Shown: one piece after another, positions 1 through 8,849 of the stretch
Layout: every line of letters begins with the position of its first letter
Numbering within the stretch: the first letter of the stretch is position 1
Position numbers and translations under genes: made by a program
DNA from: Methylophaga sp.
Lineage (GTDB): Bacteria; Pseudomonadota; Gammaproteobacteria; Nitrosococcales; Methylophagaceae
Assembly: GCA_024636315.1 (NCBI GenBank)
Contig: JAGXHJ010000011.1
Coordinates: 1-40,447 of the forward strand
DNA length: 40,447 nt
Direction of reading: 5' to 3'
The notes under the pieces: generated by a model
The model's database searches: none
What the model saw: the letters and a program-made list of their open reading frames with translations, nothing else
Told to the model about the DNA's origin: nothing

Positions 1-26
1 TAGGCTGACAACATTGTTAGTTTGAG

Positions 27-53
27 AAAAGGGAGCTTCAGCTCCCTTTTTTT
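27..53 (+). terminator. Rho-independent terminator upstream of the EPS operon
   Basis: A GGGAGC/GCTCCC stem (31-36 and 41-46) with a TTCA loop, extended by A-T pairs and followed by seven T residues. It would end transcription of a gene lying left of the window and so separates the EPS genes from it. No convincing -35/-10 pair is visible in the 49 bases between it and the first start codon; TATGAT at 67-72 is the only -10-like hexamer. Confidence 0.85.
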
Positions 54-102
54 GTTTAAAGTAAGGTATGATTAAGCCTTATTTTTACTTAGGGATATAA
101 AA

Positions 103-660
103 ATGAGAACAGTAACATTACGAAATGGCGTATTAGCCTTATTAGCGTTATTGATGACAAATATAGCAATGTCAGCCGAGCGTTATTTATTGAATGCTGG
201 TGACGTACTTGATATTTCAGTTTGGAATGAAGAGTCGCTACAAAAACAACTGATAGTATTACCCGATGGTATGATTTCATTTCCATTAGCGGGCGAGTTA
301 CAGGCTGAGGGACAATCAGTAAGTGAGTTGCAGGCGGCTTTAAAGAATAAATTGGCTGAGTATTTATCTGCTCCCGTTGTCACCGTATCGGTAGCCAATG
401 TGAGTGGTAATACAGTGCATATCATGGGTAAAGTATTAAAACCAGGTAACTTCATGATGAGCAAGTCAACCGATGTTATGCAAGCGCTCAGTATGGCTGG
501 CGGACTGTCTCCTTATGCAGAAGAAAATAACATCATTGTTTTACGTCGTAATGGGGATGCACAGCAGGTTATATCAGTACATTATGCCGCCATAAAGAAA
601 GGTCAAGAATTAAACACCAACATCCTACTGCAAAGTGGCGATGTAATTGTAATTCCTTAA
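103..660 (+). CDS. Polysaccharide export protein (Poly_export/SLBB), exosortase-locus type
   Basis: Periplasmic or outer-membrane component that forms the exit channel for the exopolysaccharide, of the Wza/EpsE class. The 185-residue protein has a cleavable signal peptide (residues 1-25, hydrophobic core LALLALLM, cleavage after AMSA), a Poly_export domain (about 29-99, beginning YLLNAGDVLDISVW) and one SLBB segment (about 104-150, with GKVLKPG), and it ends in the typical QSGDVIVIP. AGGG at 91-94 lies 8 bases before the ATG. It is short, as expected for the single-SLBB proteins of exosortase/PEP-CTERM EPS loci. Unlike Wza it shows no lipobox cysteine at the cleavage site, so lipid anchoring is not supported. 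It is first in an export module with the beta-barrel, Wzz and ATPase genes downstream. The family is certain; membership of the XrtA-type subfamily is inferred from the neighbours. Confidence 0.93.
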   Translation: MRTVTLRNGVLALLALLMTNIAMSAERYLLNAGDVLDISVWNEESLQKQLIVLPDGMISFPLAGELQAEGQSVSELQAALKNKLAEYLSAPVVTVSVANVSGNTVHIMGKVLKPGNFMMSKSTDVMQALSMAGGLSPYAEENNIIVLRRNGDAQQVISVHYAAIKKGQELNTNILLQSGDVIVIP

Positions 661-675
661 ACTAGACAAATACTC

Positions 676-1836
676 ATGCATAAATCTCTTTGGGTACTAG
701 TGTGTGCCAATATCTTTACTACCTCGGTGGCATATTCAGCTGAGTGGTCATTAACATCAACATTAAATCCATCGGCAAAGTACGATGACAATGTGTTTAT
801 GTCGGAAAATGAACAAAGTAGTGTCCAATACTCCATTACGCCAACCCTAACGATTAAACGCGCTATGGAAACGAATGAAGTTAGTCTTACTGCTGGCTAC
901 AATGTACAGCGATACACTTCGTTCTCACGGCTTGATAGACAAGATCCCTTTGTTCGATTTAATAGTAGCTTAAACACAGAAAGAAATCAGTATGGATTAG
1001 CCGCAAGTTATTCTCAAAGTTCATCTAGAAGCACTGCTGAAGAAGATACCGGTGACTTTACGACTGAGTCTACAGTTACATCAGAAACAATATCCCCATC
1101 CTATCGTTATCAACTGACAGAGCGCGATTCTATCTCTTTAGGCGGTAGCTACTCAACTAGAACCTATTCGACGACAGATTTTGGTGATACTGAAACTAAG
1201 TCCGTAAATACCGGCTGGCAACGTCAGTTTTCAGAACGATTAAGTGGTGGTTTAAATTTATCAGTTTCTAATTATCAAACTGATGCTTTAACCTTGTCAT
1301 CAGATGATAATAATTACAATGTATCAACGACCGTAACGTATAAATTATCTGAGTTGTGGCAACTTAATGGCTCAGTTGGCATTCGAAAGCTCAACAGTCA
1401 CCGCACAGACAATTTCGGTGTGACTGAAAATAACAGTAGCTCTGGTTCTGCATTTGATTTTAGTGCTAATAGAACAACGGAGTTAGGTAGCTTGTCTATG
1501 GGATTATCACGTAGTTTATCCCCATCAAGTGACGGTAATGTAAATGAACAAGACCGAATCAATGCTAACTGGTCTAAAAAACTAACTGAGCAGTTATCAA
1601 CTAATTTATCGGCAAGTTATCAACAATCTACTTCTGCTACTGCTGATAGCAGTAGCAAGCGAGAAAATATTAATTTTTCGCCATCGATAAAATGGCAATT
1701 TGAGCGTAATTTGGGTCTTAATCTGGCATATAATTACCGCCAACAGAAACAGTCAATAGCAAATACGAATGTAAGTAGTAATGCTGTGATGATGACATTA
1801 ATCTATGACTGGGATGGCATTCGCGTCTCACGATAA
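676..1836 (+). CDS. Outer-membrane beta-barrel protein of exosortase/PEP-CTERM EPS loci
   Basis: Probable outer-membrane barrel of the kind annotated as PEP-CTERM-system-associated protein (TIGR03016-like). It is thought to accompany polysaccharide export, but its exact role is not established. The 386-residue protein starts with a signal peptide (about 1-22, ending SVAYSA). It then consists of alternating polar and hydrophobic stretches rich in Ser, Thr and Asn with regularly spaced aromatic residues, as in beta strands (for example LSLGGSYSTRTYS-like segments), and has no cysteine-rich or globular enzyme motif. The final strand (MMTLIYDWDGIRVSR) does not end in Phe, so a classic BAM C-terminal signal is imperfect. 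The Shine-Dalgarno is weak, and translation may depend on the gene ending 15 bases upstream. Its position between the export protein and the Wzz-like gene matches the conserved order of these loci. Confidence 0.8.
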   Translation: MHKSLWVLVCANIFTTSVAYSAEWSLTSTLNPSAKYDDNVFMSENEQSSVQYSITPTLTIKRAMETNEVSLTAGYNVQRYTSFSRLDRQDPFVRFNSSLNTERNQYGLAASYSQSSSRSTAEEDTGDFTTESTVTSETISPSYRYQLTERDSISLGGSYSTRTYSTTDFGDTETKSVNTGWQRQFSERLSGGLNLSVSNYQTDALTLSSDDNNYNVSTTVTYKLSELWQLNGSVGIRKLNSHRTDNFGVTENNSSSGSAFDFSANRTTELGSLSMGLSRSLSPSSDGNVNEQDRINANWSKKLTEQLSTNLSASYQQSTSATADSSSKRENINFSPSIKWQFERNLGLNLAYNYRQQKQSIANTNVSSNAVMMTLIYDWDGIRVSR

Positions 1837-1850
1837 GCGACAGGTATAAA

Positions 1851-3632
1851 ATGGAAGAAGAAGTTAAAGGGATAGCTGATTATCTCGATATAATTAGACG
1901 ACGTAAATATTGGGTTATTTTTCCAACATTAATATTGATGGTGGCAAGTGTTTCTGTTGCCTATCTGTTGCCACCAGCATATAAATCAGAAGGGTTGATT
2001 CTGATTGAATCTCAAGAAATCCCAAATGATTTAATTAAGTCGACCGTGACAAGTTACGCTGATCAGCGAATTGAAGTGATTAAACAGCGAATTATGACCA
2101 CAGAAAAGGTCATGGCTATAGTTAATAAATATAAGTTGTATCCTGAATCACGCCAAAAAGCACCTCCCGCTGAGATTGTCACAATGTTTCGTGACAATAT
2201 TGATGTGTCTATGGTTAATGCTAATGTCACTGATCCACGGAGTGGTCGATCTCGACAGGCGAGTATCGCTTTTAAAGTATCTTTTATCGATAAATCTCCA
2301 CAACTTGCACAGCAAGTAGCTAATGAATTAGTAACTGAATTTTTAAAAGAAAACGTGCGTACACGAACAGATAGAGCAGCAGAAACAACAGCTTTCTTAG
2401 AAGAAGAAGGCAATAAATTTCAGCGGAAAATACAAGTACTAGAAAAGAAAATAGCTGAATTTAAAGATAAATACAGTGATAGTTTACCTGAGTTATTACA
2501 ATACAACTTATCAATGGTTGAGCGTTTACAGCAAGAGTTAGCGGATAATCAAAAGCAGATTATGGTGCTACAAGACCAGATATTGACAATGAATCTGGAG
2601 TTAGCGAATCTCCCCGCTTATATAGAGGATTCACGCCAGCTTGCTCCAGGTTTTAAACCAACAACATCAGAACAACAGTTACAGCTAGCCAAAGCTGAAT
2701 ATAGTAAGTTGTCTGCAAAATATTCAACAAATCATCCCGATGTTTTGCAATTAAAACGTCAGATTGAAAGTTTGCAAGCAGAATTAGGTATTGATGAGTC
2801 TGAAGTTGATAATCTAACGTCGCAGCTAGAGCAAGCTGAAGAAAAGCTTAACCAATTATCACAACGTTATTCAGCTACTCATCCTGATGTTAAATCGATG
2901 AAAGCTCAGATTAACTTGCTACAAAAAAAATTAACTACCGCTAAAGCTAAGCAGGCTGAAACTGGTAATTCATCCTCTGCATCAGCTCAACAGAATACAA
3001 GACAAATTAATCCAATCTATTTACAGATTAAATCAAAAGTAGATTCATCTGAACGTGAAATAGTGCGTTTACGAAACCGTCAAGGTGATGTCACTAACAA
3101 ATTGGCCGACTTTGAAAAACGTGTTTTTCAAACACATCAAGTGGAACGAGCCTATGATGATTTAACGCGTGATCACGCGAATAATATTGCTAAATACAAA
3201 GAACTTAGGGCAAAACAGCTAGAAGCCCAGCTTGGGCAAAATTTAGAGTCCGAGAATAAAGGCGAAAGTTTCACGCTAATTGAACCGCCTCAAATACCAA
3301 ACAAAGCTGAAAAGCCAAACCGACCTAAAATTATGGCAATGGGATTCATGGCATCGATTGGTGCTGGTCTCGGTCTGGCATTATTAATTGAAATGTTTAA
3401 AGGCGGAGTACGTGGTTATAATGAGATTGCACGGATCGTCGGGCAAGCTCCCCTTGTTGTTGTACCTATTATTTCAACCTTACGTGACGAGAAAGTTAAA
3501 AAAACATCACGAACATACCTCATGTTTTGGTCGTTTATTTTGTTTATACTATTAGTCATCTGCTTCCATTTATTTGTAATGGATCTTGAGGTTTTGTGGT
3601 TCAAAATTGTACGTAAAGTAACGTTATTATAA
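1851..3632 (+). CDS. Wzz-like polysaccharide chain-length determinant
   Basis: Inner-membrane polysaccharide co-polymerase that sets chain length and bridges to the export channel. The 593 residues comprise a short cytoplasmic start (IADYLDIIRRRKYW), TM1 (about 20-41), a Wzz domain, long periplasmic coiled coils rich in Gln, Glu, Leu and Lys (about 175-460), a proline-rich approach (PPQIPNKAEKPNRPK), TM2 (about 494-516) and a third hydrophobic segment (about 556-578). The third segment suggests a C-terminus that differs from simple two-TM Wzz proteins. The coiled coil contains two related units with the core YSxxHPDV (around 2706-2790 and 2868-2940). There is no fused kinase domain; the kinase is the next gene, an arrangement like Wzc split into two. 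Length and context fit the chain-length determinant family of exosortase EPS loci (TIGR03007-like). Confidence 0.92.
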   Translation: MEEEVKGIADYLDIIRRRKYWVIFPTLILMVASVSVAYLLPPAYKSEGLILIESQEIPNDLIKSTVTSYADQRIEVIKQRIMTTEKVMAIVNKYKLYPESRQKAPPAEIVTMFRDNIDVSMVNANVTDPRSGRSRQASIAFKVSFIDKSPQLAQQVANELVTEFLKENVRTRTDRAAETTAFLEEEGNKFQRKIQVLEKKIAEFKDKYSDSLPELLQYNLSMVERLQQELADNQKQIMVLQDQILTMNLELANLPAYIEDSRQLAPGFKPTTSEQQLQLAKAEYSKLSAKYSTNHPDVLQLKRQIESLQAELGIDESEVDNLTSQLEQAEEKLNQLSQRYSATHPDVKSMKAQINLLQKKLTTAKAKQAETGNSSSASAQQNTRQINPIYLQIKSKVDSSEREIVRLRNRQGDVTNKLADFEKRVFQTHQVERAYDDLTRDHANNIAKYKELRAKQLEAQLGQNLESENKGESFTLIEPPQIPNKAEKPNRPKIMAMGFMASIGAGLGLALLIEMFKGGVRGYNEIARIVGQAPLVVVPIISTLRDEKVKKTSRTYLMFWSFILFILLVICFHLFVMDLEVLWFKIVRKVTLL

Positions 3633-3661
3633 CGGTTAATCAGATGTGGAAAATGAACTAA

Positions 3662-4489
3662 ATGGATAGAATACAAAAAGCACTTGAGAAAGCGAAAGCA
3701 AGACATCAAGCTTCGCCCGATAATAACGCTAGTTACGCTGAGCATAAAAAGCCACTGGTCGAAGACCCTTTAAAAGCACCTATTGATAACATTTCTTATA
3801 CTCAGACTAAAGTGGTCGACGTTACCCGGGAAAAATTAGAAGAAAAACGTGTTATAGCCGGAATGTATAATAATCCTCAATCGGCAGTTTTTCGTATGTT
3901 ACGTACACAGGTTTTACAAAAAATGCGAAATAGTGATTGGCAAACCATTGCCATTACTTCGCCGACAGTTGGTGAAGGTAAATCTCTTATTGCCTCTAAC
4001 TTAGCTGTTGCGATGGCCATGGAACTTAATCAAACAGTGTTGTTAGTTGATATGGATCTTCGTAACCCCAGTCTTAGTCAATATTTCAGTCTGAATCCCG
4101 AATACGGTTTAAAAGACTACTTAGAAAAAGATATTACATTAACCGATGTGTTGATTAACCCAAGCATTAAACGGATGGTGATTTTGCCAGGGAAGGGACG
4201 TGCAGAAGACTCTGCGGAATTACTCTCTAGCCCAAAAATGGCGCGCTTAGTATCTGATATAAAACAACAATATGATTCTCGAATGATCATCTTTGATGTG
4301 TCGCCAATTTTACAAACAGATGATGTTTTATTGTCAACGAATTATTTTGATTGCACCTTATTAGTTATAGAGGATGGTAAAAATTCTGAGGGTGATATTA
4401 CGAAATCAATGCAGTTGTTAGGTGGACATAATCTAATTGGCACAGTATTGAATAAGTCAGAAAAACCACCAACACATCAAAACTACTAA
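3662..4489 (+). CDS. BY-kinase-type ATPase (tyrosine autokinase) of the EPS locus
   Basis: Cytoplasmic P-loop ATPase of the bacterial tyrosine kinase (CpsD/Wzc kinase-domain) family, expected to act on the preceding Wzz-like protein to control polymerisation and export. The 275-residue protein begins MDRIQKALEKAK, a hallmark of the PEP-CTERM-locus kinase subfamily (TIGR03018-like). It has a deviant Walker A (PTVGEGKS, 101-108), Walker A' (VLLVDMDLR, about 126-134) and a Walker B-like IIFDVSP. The usual C-terminal tyrosine cluster, site of autophosphorylation, is not present: only one Tyr ends the chain (THQNY). Phosphate cycling, if any, must therefore use other residues. It lies 29 bases after the Wzz gene and 4 before the next. 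Confidence 0.9.
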   Translation: MDRIQKALEKAKARHQASPDNNASYAEHKKPLVEDPLKAPIDNISYTQTKVVDVTREKLEEKRVIAGMYNNPQSAVFRMLRTQVLQKMRNSDWQTIAITSPTVGEGKSLIASNLAVAMAMELNQTVLLVDMDLRNPSLSQYFSLNPEYGLKDYLEKDITLTDVLINPSIKRMVILPGKGRAEDSAELLSSPKMARLVSDIKQQYDSRMIIFDVSPILQTDDVLLSTNYFDCTLLVIEDGKNSEGDITKSMQLLGGHNLIGTVLNKSEKPPTHQNY

Positions 4490-4493
4490 ATCT

Positions 4494-5384
4494 ATGTATA
4501 CCGAACATTTTGGTCTTCACCATAAGCCCTTCAATTTGGTGCCTGACCCTTTATTTTTGTATCTTAGTCCTAATCATAAAAAAGCACTTACCATGCTTGA
4601 GTATGGCTTAATGAGTCACGCTGGCTTCACCGTTGTTACAGGTGAAATTGGTGCTGGTAAAACTACCTTGATTCGCACCTTATTAGGGAAGATGGGTGAT
4701 GATGTGACTATCGGACTTATCAATAATACACATGAGTCTTTTGGCGAGCTGATGATTTGGGTGCTTGATGCCCTAGAAATTGAAACAGAAGCTACAGATA
4801 ATGCGGGTCGTTATCGTGATTATATAAACTTTGTTGTTGATCAGCATGTACAAGGTAAGCGAGTAGTTTTGATTGTAGATGAAGCTCAGAACTTGTCTGT
4901 TAAATCATTGGAAGAGCTACGTCTCCTCTCGAATGTGAATATTGACTCAGATATCTTCCTACAGCTTATTTTGACGGGGCAACCCGAACTGATTGAAAAA
5001 CTAAATCAACCGGAACTAGAGCAGTTTGCTCAGCGTATTGGTGTTGAATACCATCTTAAAGCACTGGGCTATCCTGAAACCCAAAAATACATTGAACATC
5101 GACTAAAAATGGCAGGAGCAGAGCATCATATCTTTAGTAATGAAGCCTGTGCTGTTATTTACTGCTACAGTGAAGGTGTGCCAAGAAAAATCAATAATCT
5201 GTGTGACTTCGCCATGGTTTATGCCTTTGCCGATGACAAAGAAACGGTTGAAGTAGATACTGTACTGGAAATGATGAAAGAGAAAAAAGCATCACGCATT
5301 ATTAGACCTAAAGAAAAAGTTAATCCAGATGTAATACGGGTTAAAACAATGTTGCTAGAAAAATTTAGGATCTTATTAGATTAG
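4494..5384 (+). CDS. ExeA/GspA-like AAA ATPase of exosortase EPS loci
   Basis: Cytoplasmic AAA+ ATPase with a putative role in secretion or assembly of the polymer. The 296 residues start YTEHFGLHHKPFNLVPDP, the usual opening of the ExeA/GspA and MSHA-ATPase group. Walker A is GEIGAGKTT (about 50-58), Walker B is VLIVDEAQNL (DEAQ at 129-132), and the sensor/lid part contains RLLSNV and GVPRKINNLCD. It lacks the C-terminal peptidoglycan-binding domain of ExeA, which is expected for the 290-residue XrtA-associated ATPase (TIGR03015-like). It follows the BY-kinase by 4 bases, so translation is probably coupled. It is the last gene of the five-gene export module before a 237-base gap. Confidence 0.9.
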   Translation: MYTEHFGLHHKPFNLVPDPLFLYLSPNHKKALTMLEYGLMSHAGFTVVTGEIGAGKTTLIRTLLGKMGDDVTIGLINNTHESFGELMIWVLDALEIETEATDNAGRYRDYINFVVDQHVQGKRVVLIVDEAQNLSVKSLEELRLLSNVNIDSDIFLQLILTGQPELIEKLNQPELEQFAQRIGVEYHLKALGYPETQKYIEHRLKMAGAEHHIFSNEACAVIYCYSEGVPRKINNLCDFAMVYAFADDKETVEVDTVLEMMKEKKASRIIRPKEKVNPDVIRVKTMLLEKFRILLD

Positions 5385-5555
5385 CATTAAATTTTATCGT
5401 CGACGATTCAGCAAGTACTATATCTAACTCAGCAGATCTCTGACAATATTATTATTCTTGTGCGAGTTGAGACTTAATGCACACTAAAAAAATTATGTTT
5501 CCTATATCATCACCTTGCTTGAGAAAGGTAGGGAATTAGACATACTGAACTTTAA

Positions 5556-5561
5556 TATAAT
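5556..5561 (+). promoter_or_regulatory. Possible -10 box for the beta-helix gene
   Basis: A perfect TATAAT lies in the AT-rich 237-base gap (5385-5621) before the beta-helix gene. No good -35 hexamer sits 16-18 bases upstream (TTAGAC at 5536-5541 is only 14 away), so this is a weak candidate. The gap plus the terminator after the gene would fit a separate transcript. No other gene or repeat is evident in the gap. Confidence 0.25.
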
Positions 5562-5621
5562 AGTTCACATTATCTCTACAATATCAGGATGTTATCCATA
5601 GTGCATATAAGGAAGCTACAG

Positions 5622-7463
5622 ATGAACAAGATTAAATTAGTTGCGATATTTAGTGTGGTGTTATTAGTTGGTATTGTTGCCTTAGACTATAAAAACACTA
5701 GTATTGAACAAGTAAATGACCAGTTGGCAAGTAACCCGCCTGCTGCAGGAGGGGAAGTCCCTTTTGGTGATATTAGTACAGGTTCTAGCGACTCTAATAC
5801 TGTAGCAGGATTTAAAAGTACGACAAGCACAAGAAGCGTTTTCAAGGTAAAAGAGGGGAATGTGACATCGTATTCAGATGTTCCATCTCGTAACCAAGGA
5901 TCGACAACAGGAACTGCAGAAATAATTCAAGTTAAAACTTCTGTCCCGAGTACAGGTGATAGTAATGTAATACAAGTTGGACAATCTCAGTGGGCAAGTC
6001 AATTTGATCTGTTCCCTCAGGATCAAGATGGCTGGTCAATCATTGAGCCTGCCGCAGATTCAAGACTAATATATGTTAGTAATTCTACTGGTAATGATAG
6101 TAACGCTAAATTTTATTCATCAAAAGAAATTACTAATCCGCATAACCCACCAAGTAATGTACTTGCTTACAAAACAGTATCGGCAGCCTTGAAACAACAA
6201 AGAGCTGACCATGCGGACTGGGTGTTACTTAAAAAAGGTGAGGAATGGGACAGTGGGGCATGGTATTTGAACTCTGGCCGCTCGAGTAAAGAACCTTTAG
6301 TTATAACGTCGTATGGCGGTGACTATGAAAAAAGACCTTTGGTTAAGACCGGGACTAATTCGGCAGTAATTCTTAAAAGTGGAAAAAGCTTTATTGCAAT
6401 AACAGGAATTGAGTTTTACGCAAATAAACGTGATCCAAACGGCGTGAACTTTATTGGCTGGGATAACGTACAATCTCCTGGCGGTTTTGTTAGTGTTGTC
6501 GGATCGAATCAGCCTTCGCAGGCTATAACACTCGAAGATAATGTATTTAATTTTTACGGTGGAGCTGTTGTATTTTCGGGATCTGATTCGCAAAAAAATA
6601 TTGTGGTAAGACGAAATCAACTCTTAAACTCATATTCAACTTCCAGTCACAGCCAAGGGATATTCACCTCCAAGACCACAATGTTATTGGAAGAAAACCT
6701 TATTGATCATAATGGCTGGTACCAACAAAACTACGAAACATTAAATAGTCGAGAAAAAGGACAAGCAACTTGGTTTAACCATAATATATATATATCTAGT
6801 CCCCTAGATACAGTCATAACAGGAAATCTTATTACAAGATCGTCAAGCATTGGTATTAAAGTAGCTGGTAGCGCAAATACAGAAACCAAACAAAATGGTG
6901 TGGTTGCAGAAAATTTAATAGTTAGTAATAATTTATTTGCAGAAGGTGAAATAGGAATATCAGCCGGAGGGAATAAAGACTTTGACAATGGTTATAGGTT
7001 CAAGAACTTCACTTTCAAAAGCAATGTAATGATACATCTTGGCGATAGTCAACCTTTACGTCGAACTTTTGCCATGGGTATTCAAACTGTGGACTGGGAT
7101 GGCGGTGTGATTACGGGTAATCAATTTTTATATACCGATAATGAAGATGTGACCAATATACACGGGGTAGATATATCTGGTTTAACTAGAAATGTAACGG
7201 TCAGTAATAATACTTTCAAAAATTTGAGAGATTCTACGCCAGTTAGCCCATACAATGATGAGCCGGTTGAGAACCTTATTATAGAGAATAATGTGGCCGT
7301 AAAGGTTAACCTTTCTAGTCGCCATGACTTAACTTCTTATTTTAATACAGGGGGCGCGGGCAATGCTGTTAGCGCTCTTGTTGAGAAATCTAAAACACAA
7401 TCTAAATTCAGTTGGAATAAAGCGTATACTGCTAGTGAAATTAACGAATATTTAATGAATTAA
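5622..7463 (+). CDS. Membrane-anchored right-handed parallel beta-helix protein
   Basis: Secreted or periplasmic protein of unknown reaction. The beta-helix fold is typical of polysaccharide lyases, epimerases and carbohydrate-binding proteins, so a role in modifying or trimming the EPS is plausible but inferred. I chose the ATG at 5622 rather than the one at 5589 because AAGGA (5609-5613) lies 8 bases before it; this gives 613 residues beginning MNKIKLVAIF. Residues 4-22 form an uncleaved-looking TM or signal anchor. Then follows a low-complexity Ser/Thr/Asn/Gly region (to about 130) and a helix with repeated N-x-x/NNxF/N-L-I turns (for example NLIVSNNLF, VSNNTFKN, IIENNVAV). No catalytic motif of a named lyase family is recognisable. 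The C-terminus has no PEP-CTERM signal. The gene has its own terminator and a 5' gap, so it may be regulated apart from the operon. Confidence 0.75.
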   Translation: MNKIKLVAIFSVVLLVGIVALDYKNTSIEQVNDQLASNPPAAGGEVPFGDISTGSSDSNTVAGFKSTTSTRSVFKVKEGNVTSYSDVPSRNQGSTTGTAEIIQVKTSVPSTGDSNVIQVGQSQWASQFDLFPQDQDGWSIIEPAADSRLIYVSNSTGNDSNAKFYSSKEITNPHNPPSNVLAYKTVSAALKQQRADHADWVLLKKGEEWDSGAWYLNSGRSSKEPLVITSYGGDYEKRPLVKTGTNSAVILKSGKSFIAITGIEFYANKRDPNGVNFIGWDNVQSPGGFVSVVGSNQPSQAITLEDNVFNFYGGAVVFSGSDSQKNIVVRRNQLLNSYSTSSHSQGIFTSKTTMLLEENLIDHNGWYQQNYETLNSREKGQATWFNHNIYISSPLDTVITGNLITRSSSIGIKVAGSANTETKQNGVVAENLIVSNNLFAEGEIGISAGGNKDFDNGYRFKNFTFKSNVMIHLGDSQPLRRTFAMGIQTVDWDGGVITGNQFLYTDNEDVTNIHGVDISGLTRNVTVSNNTFKNLRDSTPVSPYNDEPVENLIIENNVAVKVNLSSRHDLTSYFNTGGAGNAVSALVEKSKTQSKFSWNKAYTASEINEYLMN

Positions 7464-7507
7464 TGTATAAGTATGTTATAAATAGAATAGACTTCCGTTT
7501 TAACGCC

Positions 7508-7540
7508 AAAAGCCAATGTTTCGACATTGGCTTTTATTTT
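7508..7540 (+). terminator. Strong rho-independent terminator with UUCG loop
   Basis: Perfect 12-bp stem AAAAGCCAATGT / ACATTGGCTTTT closed by a TTCG tetraloop (7520-7523) and followed by a T-rich tail. It lies 44 bases after the beta-helix stop codon and before the first glycosyltransferase. It shows that the beta-helix gene ends a transcript, and it makes any start codon inside it (such as the one at 7527) implausible for the next gene. Confidence 0.9.
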
Positions 7541-7562
7541 CGAGCCTAATGTAGTAAATATT

Positions 7563-8807
7563 ATGAAAGTAATCATCTTGGCTGAACAATGCAATCCTAT
7601 ATGGCCTTCACTTCCTGGATTTTCATACGCGTTAGCAAAGTCAATATCTCAGCATATAGATGTCGTATTAGTCACTCATATTAGAAATAAGGCTGGCATA
7701 TCTAATCAGAAGAATAATTTTAAAGAAGTTATCTATATTGATACTGAATACTTAGCTGCACCATTAAATAAGATCAGCAATTTTTTGCGGCGTATCGGCA
7801 TTGGTGGGTGGATGACGCATATGGCCTTGAAGTACCCCGCCTATATAGCATTTGAAAAAAAAGCCTACAAGTTATTGAAGCATAGACTGATAAATAAAGA
7901 GTTTGACCTTATTCATAGAATTTCACCTGTATCGCCAACTATACCTAGCCCAATAGCTTCTTGGACGGATACGCCCTTCATATATGGTCCATTGAATGGT
8001 GCTTTAGCTTGGCCCGAACAATTTAGAGAAGAGATAAAAAAAGAAAGAGAACTCTTAAGTCATGTACGAAATGTTTATAAGTATCTACCTTTTTATAAAA
8101 ATTCCTTTCACAGAGCAAGTATAATTCTTGCTGCTTTCAGCCATGTAGAAAAAGATATACCTGACCAAGACAAAAGCAAAATTATTCGGTTTAACGAGTT
8201 GGGTGTTGATACTGATTTATATCAGCCTGCCAAGAATAAAAAGTTTGATGTGGATCAGCCTTGTCAGTTTCTATTTGTAGGTCGACTTGTTCCTTATAAG
8301 TGTGCGCATGTAGTGATAACTGCTTTTGCGAATAGTGAGAAACTAAGAAAAAAGCATAGTTTGAAAATCGTAGGAGATGGACCTGAGCGAGAATACCTCC
8401 AAAAAATTATTGATGAAAACCAGTTAAATCATTGCGTAACCATACTCGGCTGGAAAGAGCAATTTGAAGTTGCTCAGATTATGGCTGATTCTGATGTATT
8501 TGTTTTTCCGACGATAAGAGAAGTGGGTGGCAATGTTATTATTGAAGCGATGTCTGCAGGCTTACCTTCAGTTGTACCAGATTATGGTGGCCCGAGTGAA
8601 TTGATCGATAATGCTGTTGGGATAAAAGTACCGTTATCTAATAAGTTGGAATTTCAAGAAAACTACACACGTACAATGGACATGCTTGCGGATAATGCTG
8701 AACTGAGGAAATTACTTTCTAATAATGCTAGAGCACGGGCTATTGAAATTCACAGCTGGAAGGCAAAGGGACTTAGAATGAAAAAGATATATGAGATAAA
8801 GGTTTAA
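7563..8807 (+). CDS. Glycosyltransferase family 4 (GT-B)
   Basis: Cytoplasmic retaining glycosyltransferase that would add one sugar of the repeat unit; donor and acceptor are unknown. The 414-residue protein starts MKVIILAEQC. The Rossmann C-terminal half shows FVGRLVPYK (about 238-246), GDGPEREYL and the E-x7-E nucleotide-sugar signature in REVGGNVIIEAMSAG (about 319-333), followed by PDYGGPSELI. I placed the start at 7563 because an upstream in-frame ATG at 7527 lies inside the terminator hairpin. The Shine-Dalgarno is poor. It is the first gene after a strong terminator, so a promoter must lie within or just after the hairpin or be supplied by read-through; none is clear. Confidence 0.87.
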   Translation: MKVIILAEQCNPIWPSLPGFSYALAKSISQHIDVVLVTHIRNKAGISNQKNNFKEVIYIDTEYLAAPLNKISNFLRRIGIGGWMTHMALKYPAYIAFEKKAYKLLKHRLINKEFDLIHRISPVSPTIPSPIASWTDTPFIYGPLNGALAWPEQFREEIKKERELLSHVRNVYKYLPFYKNSFHRASIILAAFSHVEKDIPDQDKSKIIRFNELGVDTDLYQPAKNKKFDVDQPCQFLFVGRLVPYKCAHVVITAFANSEKLRKKHSLKIVGDGPEREYLQKIIDENQLNHCVTILGWKEQFEVAQIMADSDVFVFPTIREVGGNVIIEAMSAGLPSVVPDYGGPSELIDNAVGIKVPLSNKLEFQENYTRTMDMLADNAELRKLLSNNARARAIEIHSWKAKGLRMKKIYEIKV

Positions 8808-8849
8808 TCATTAATGGAAAATGGAATTGAACTATAAGATGACGTATGA

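Noticed and set aside
7527-7562. Longer N-terminus for the first GT4 gene starting at 7527
   Set aside because: This ATG falls in the 3' arm of a strong terminator hairpin, and the added residues are not GT4-like.
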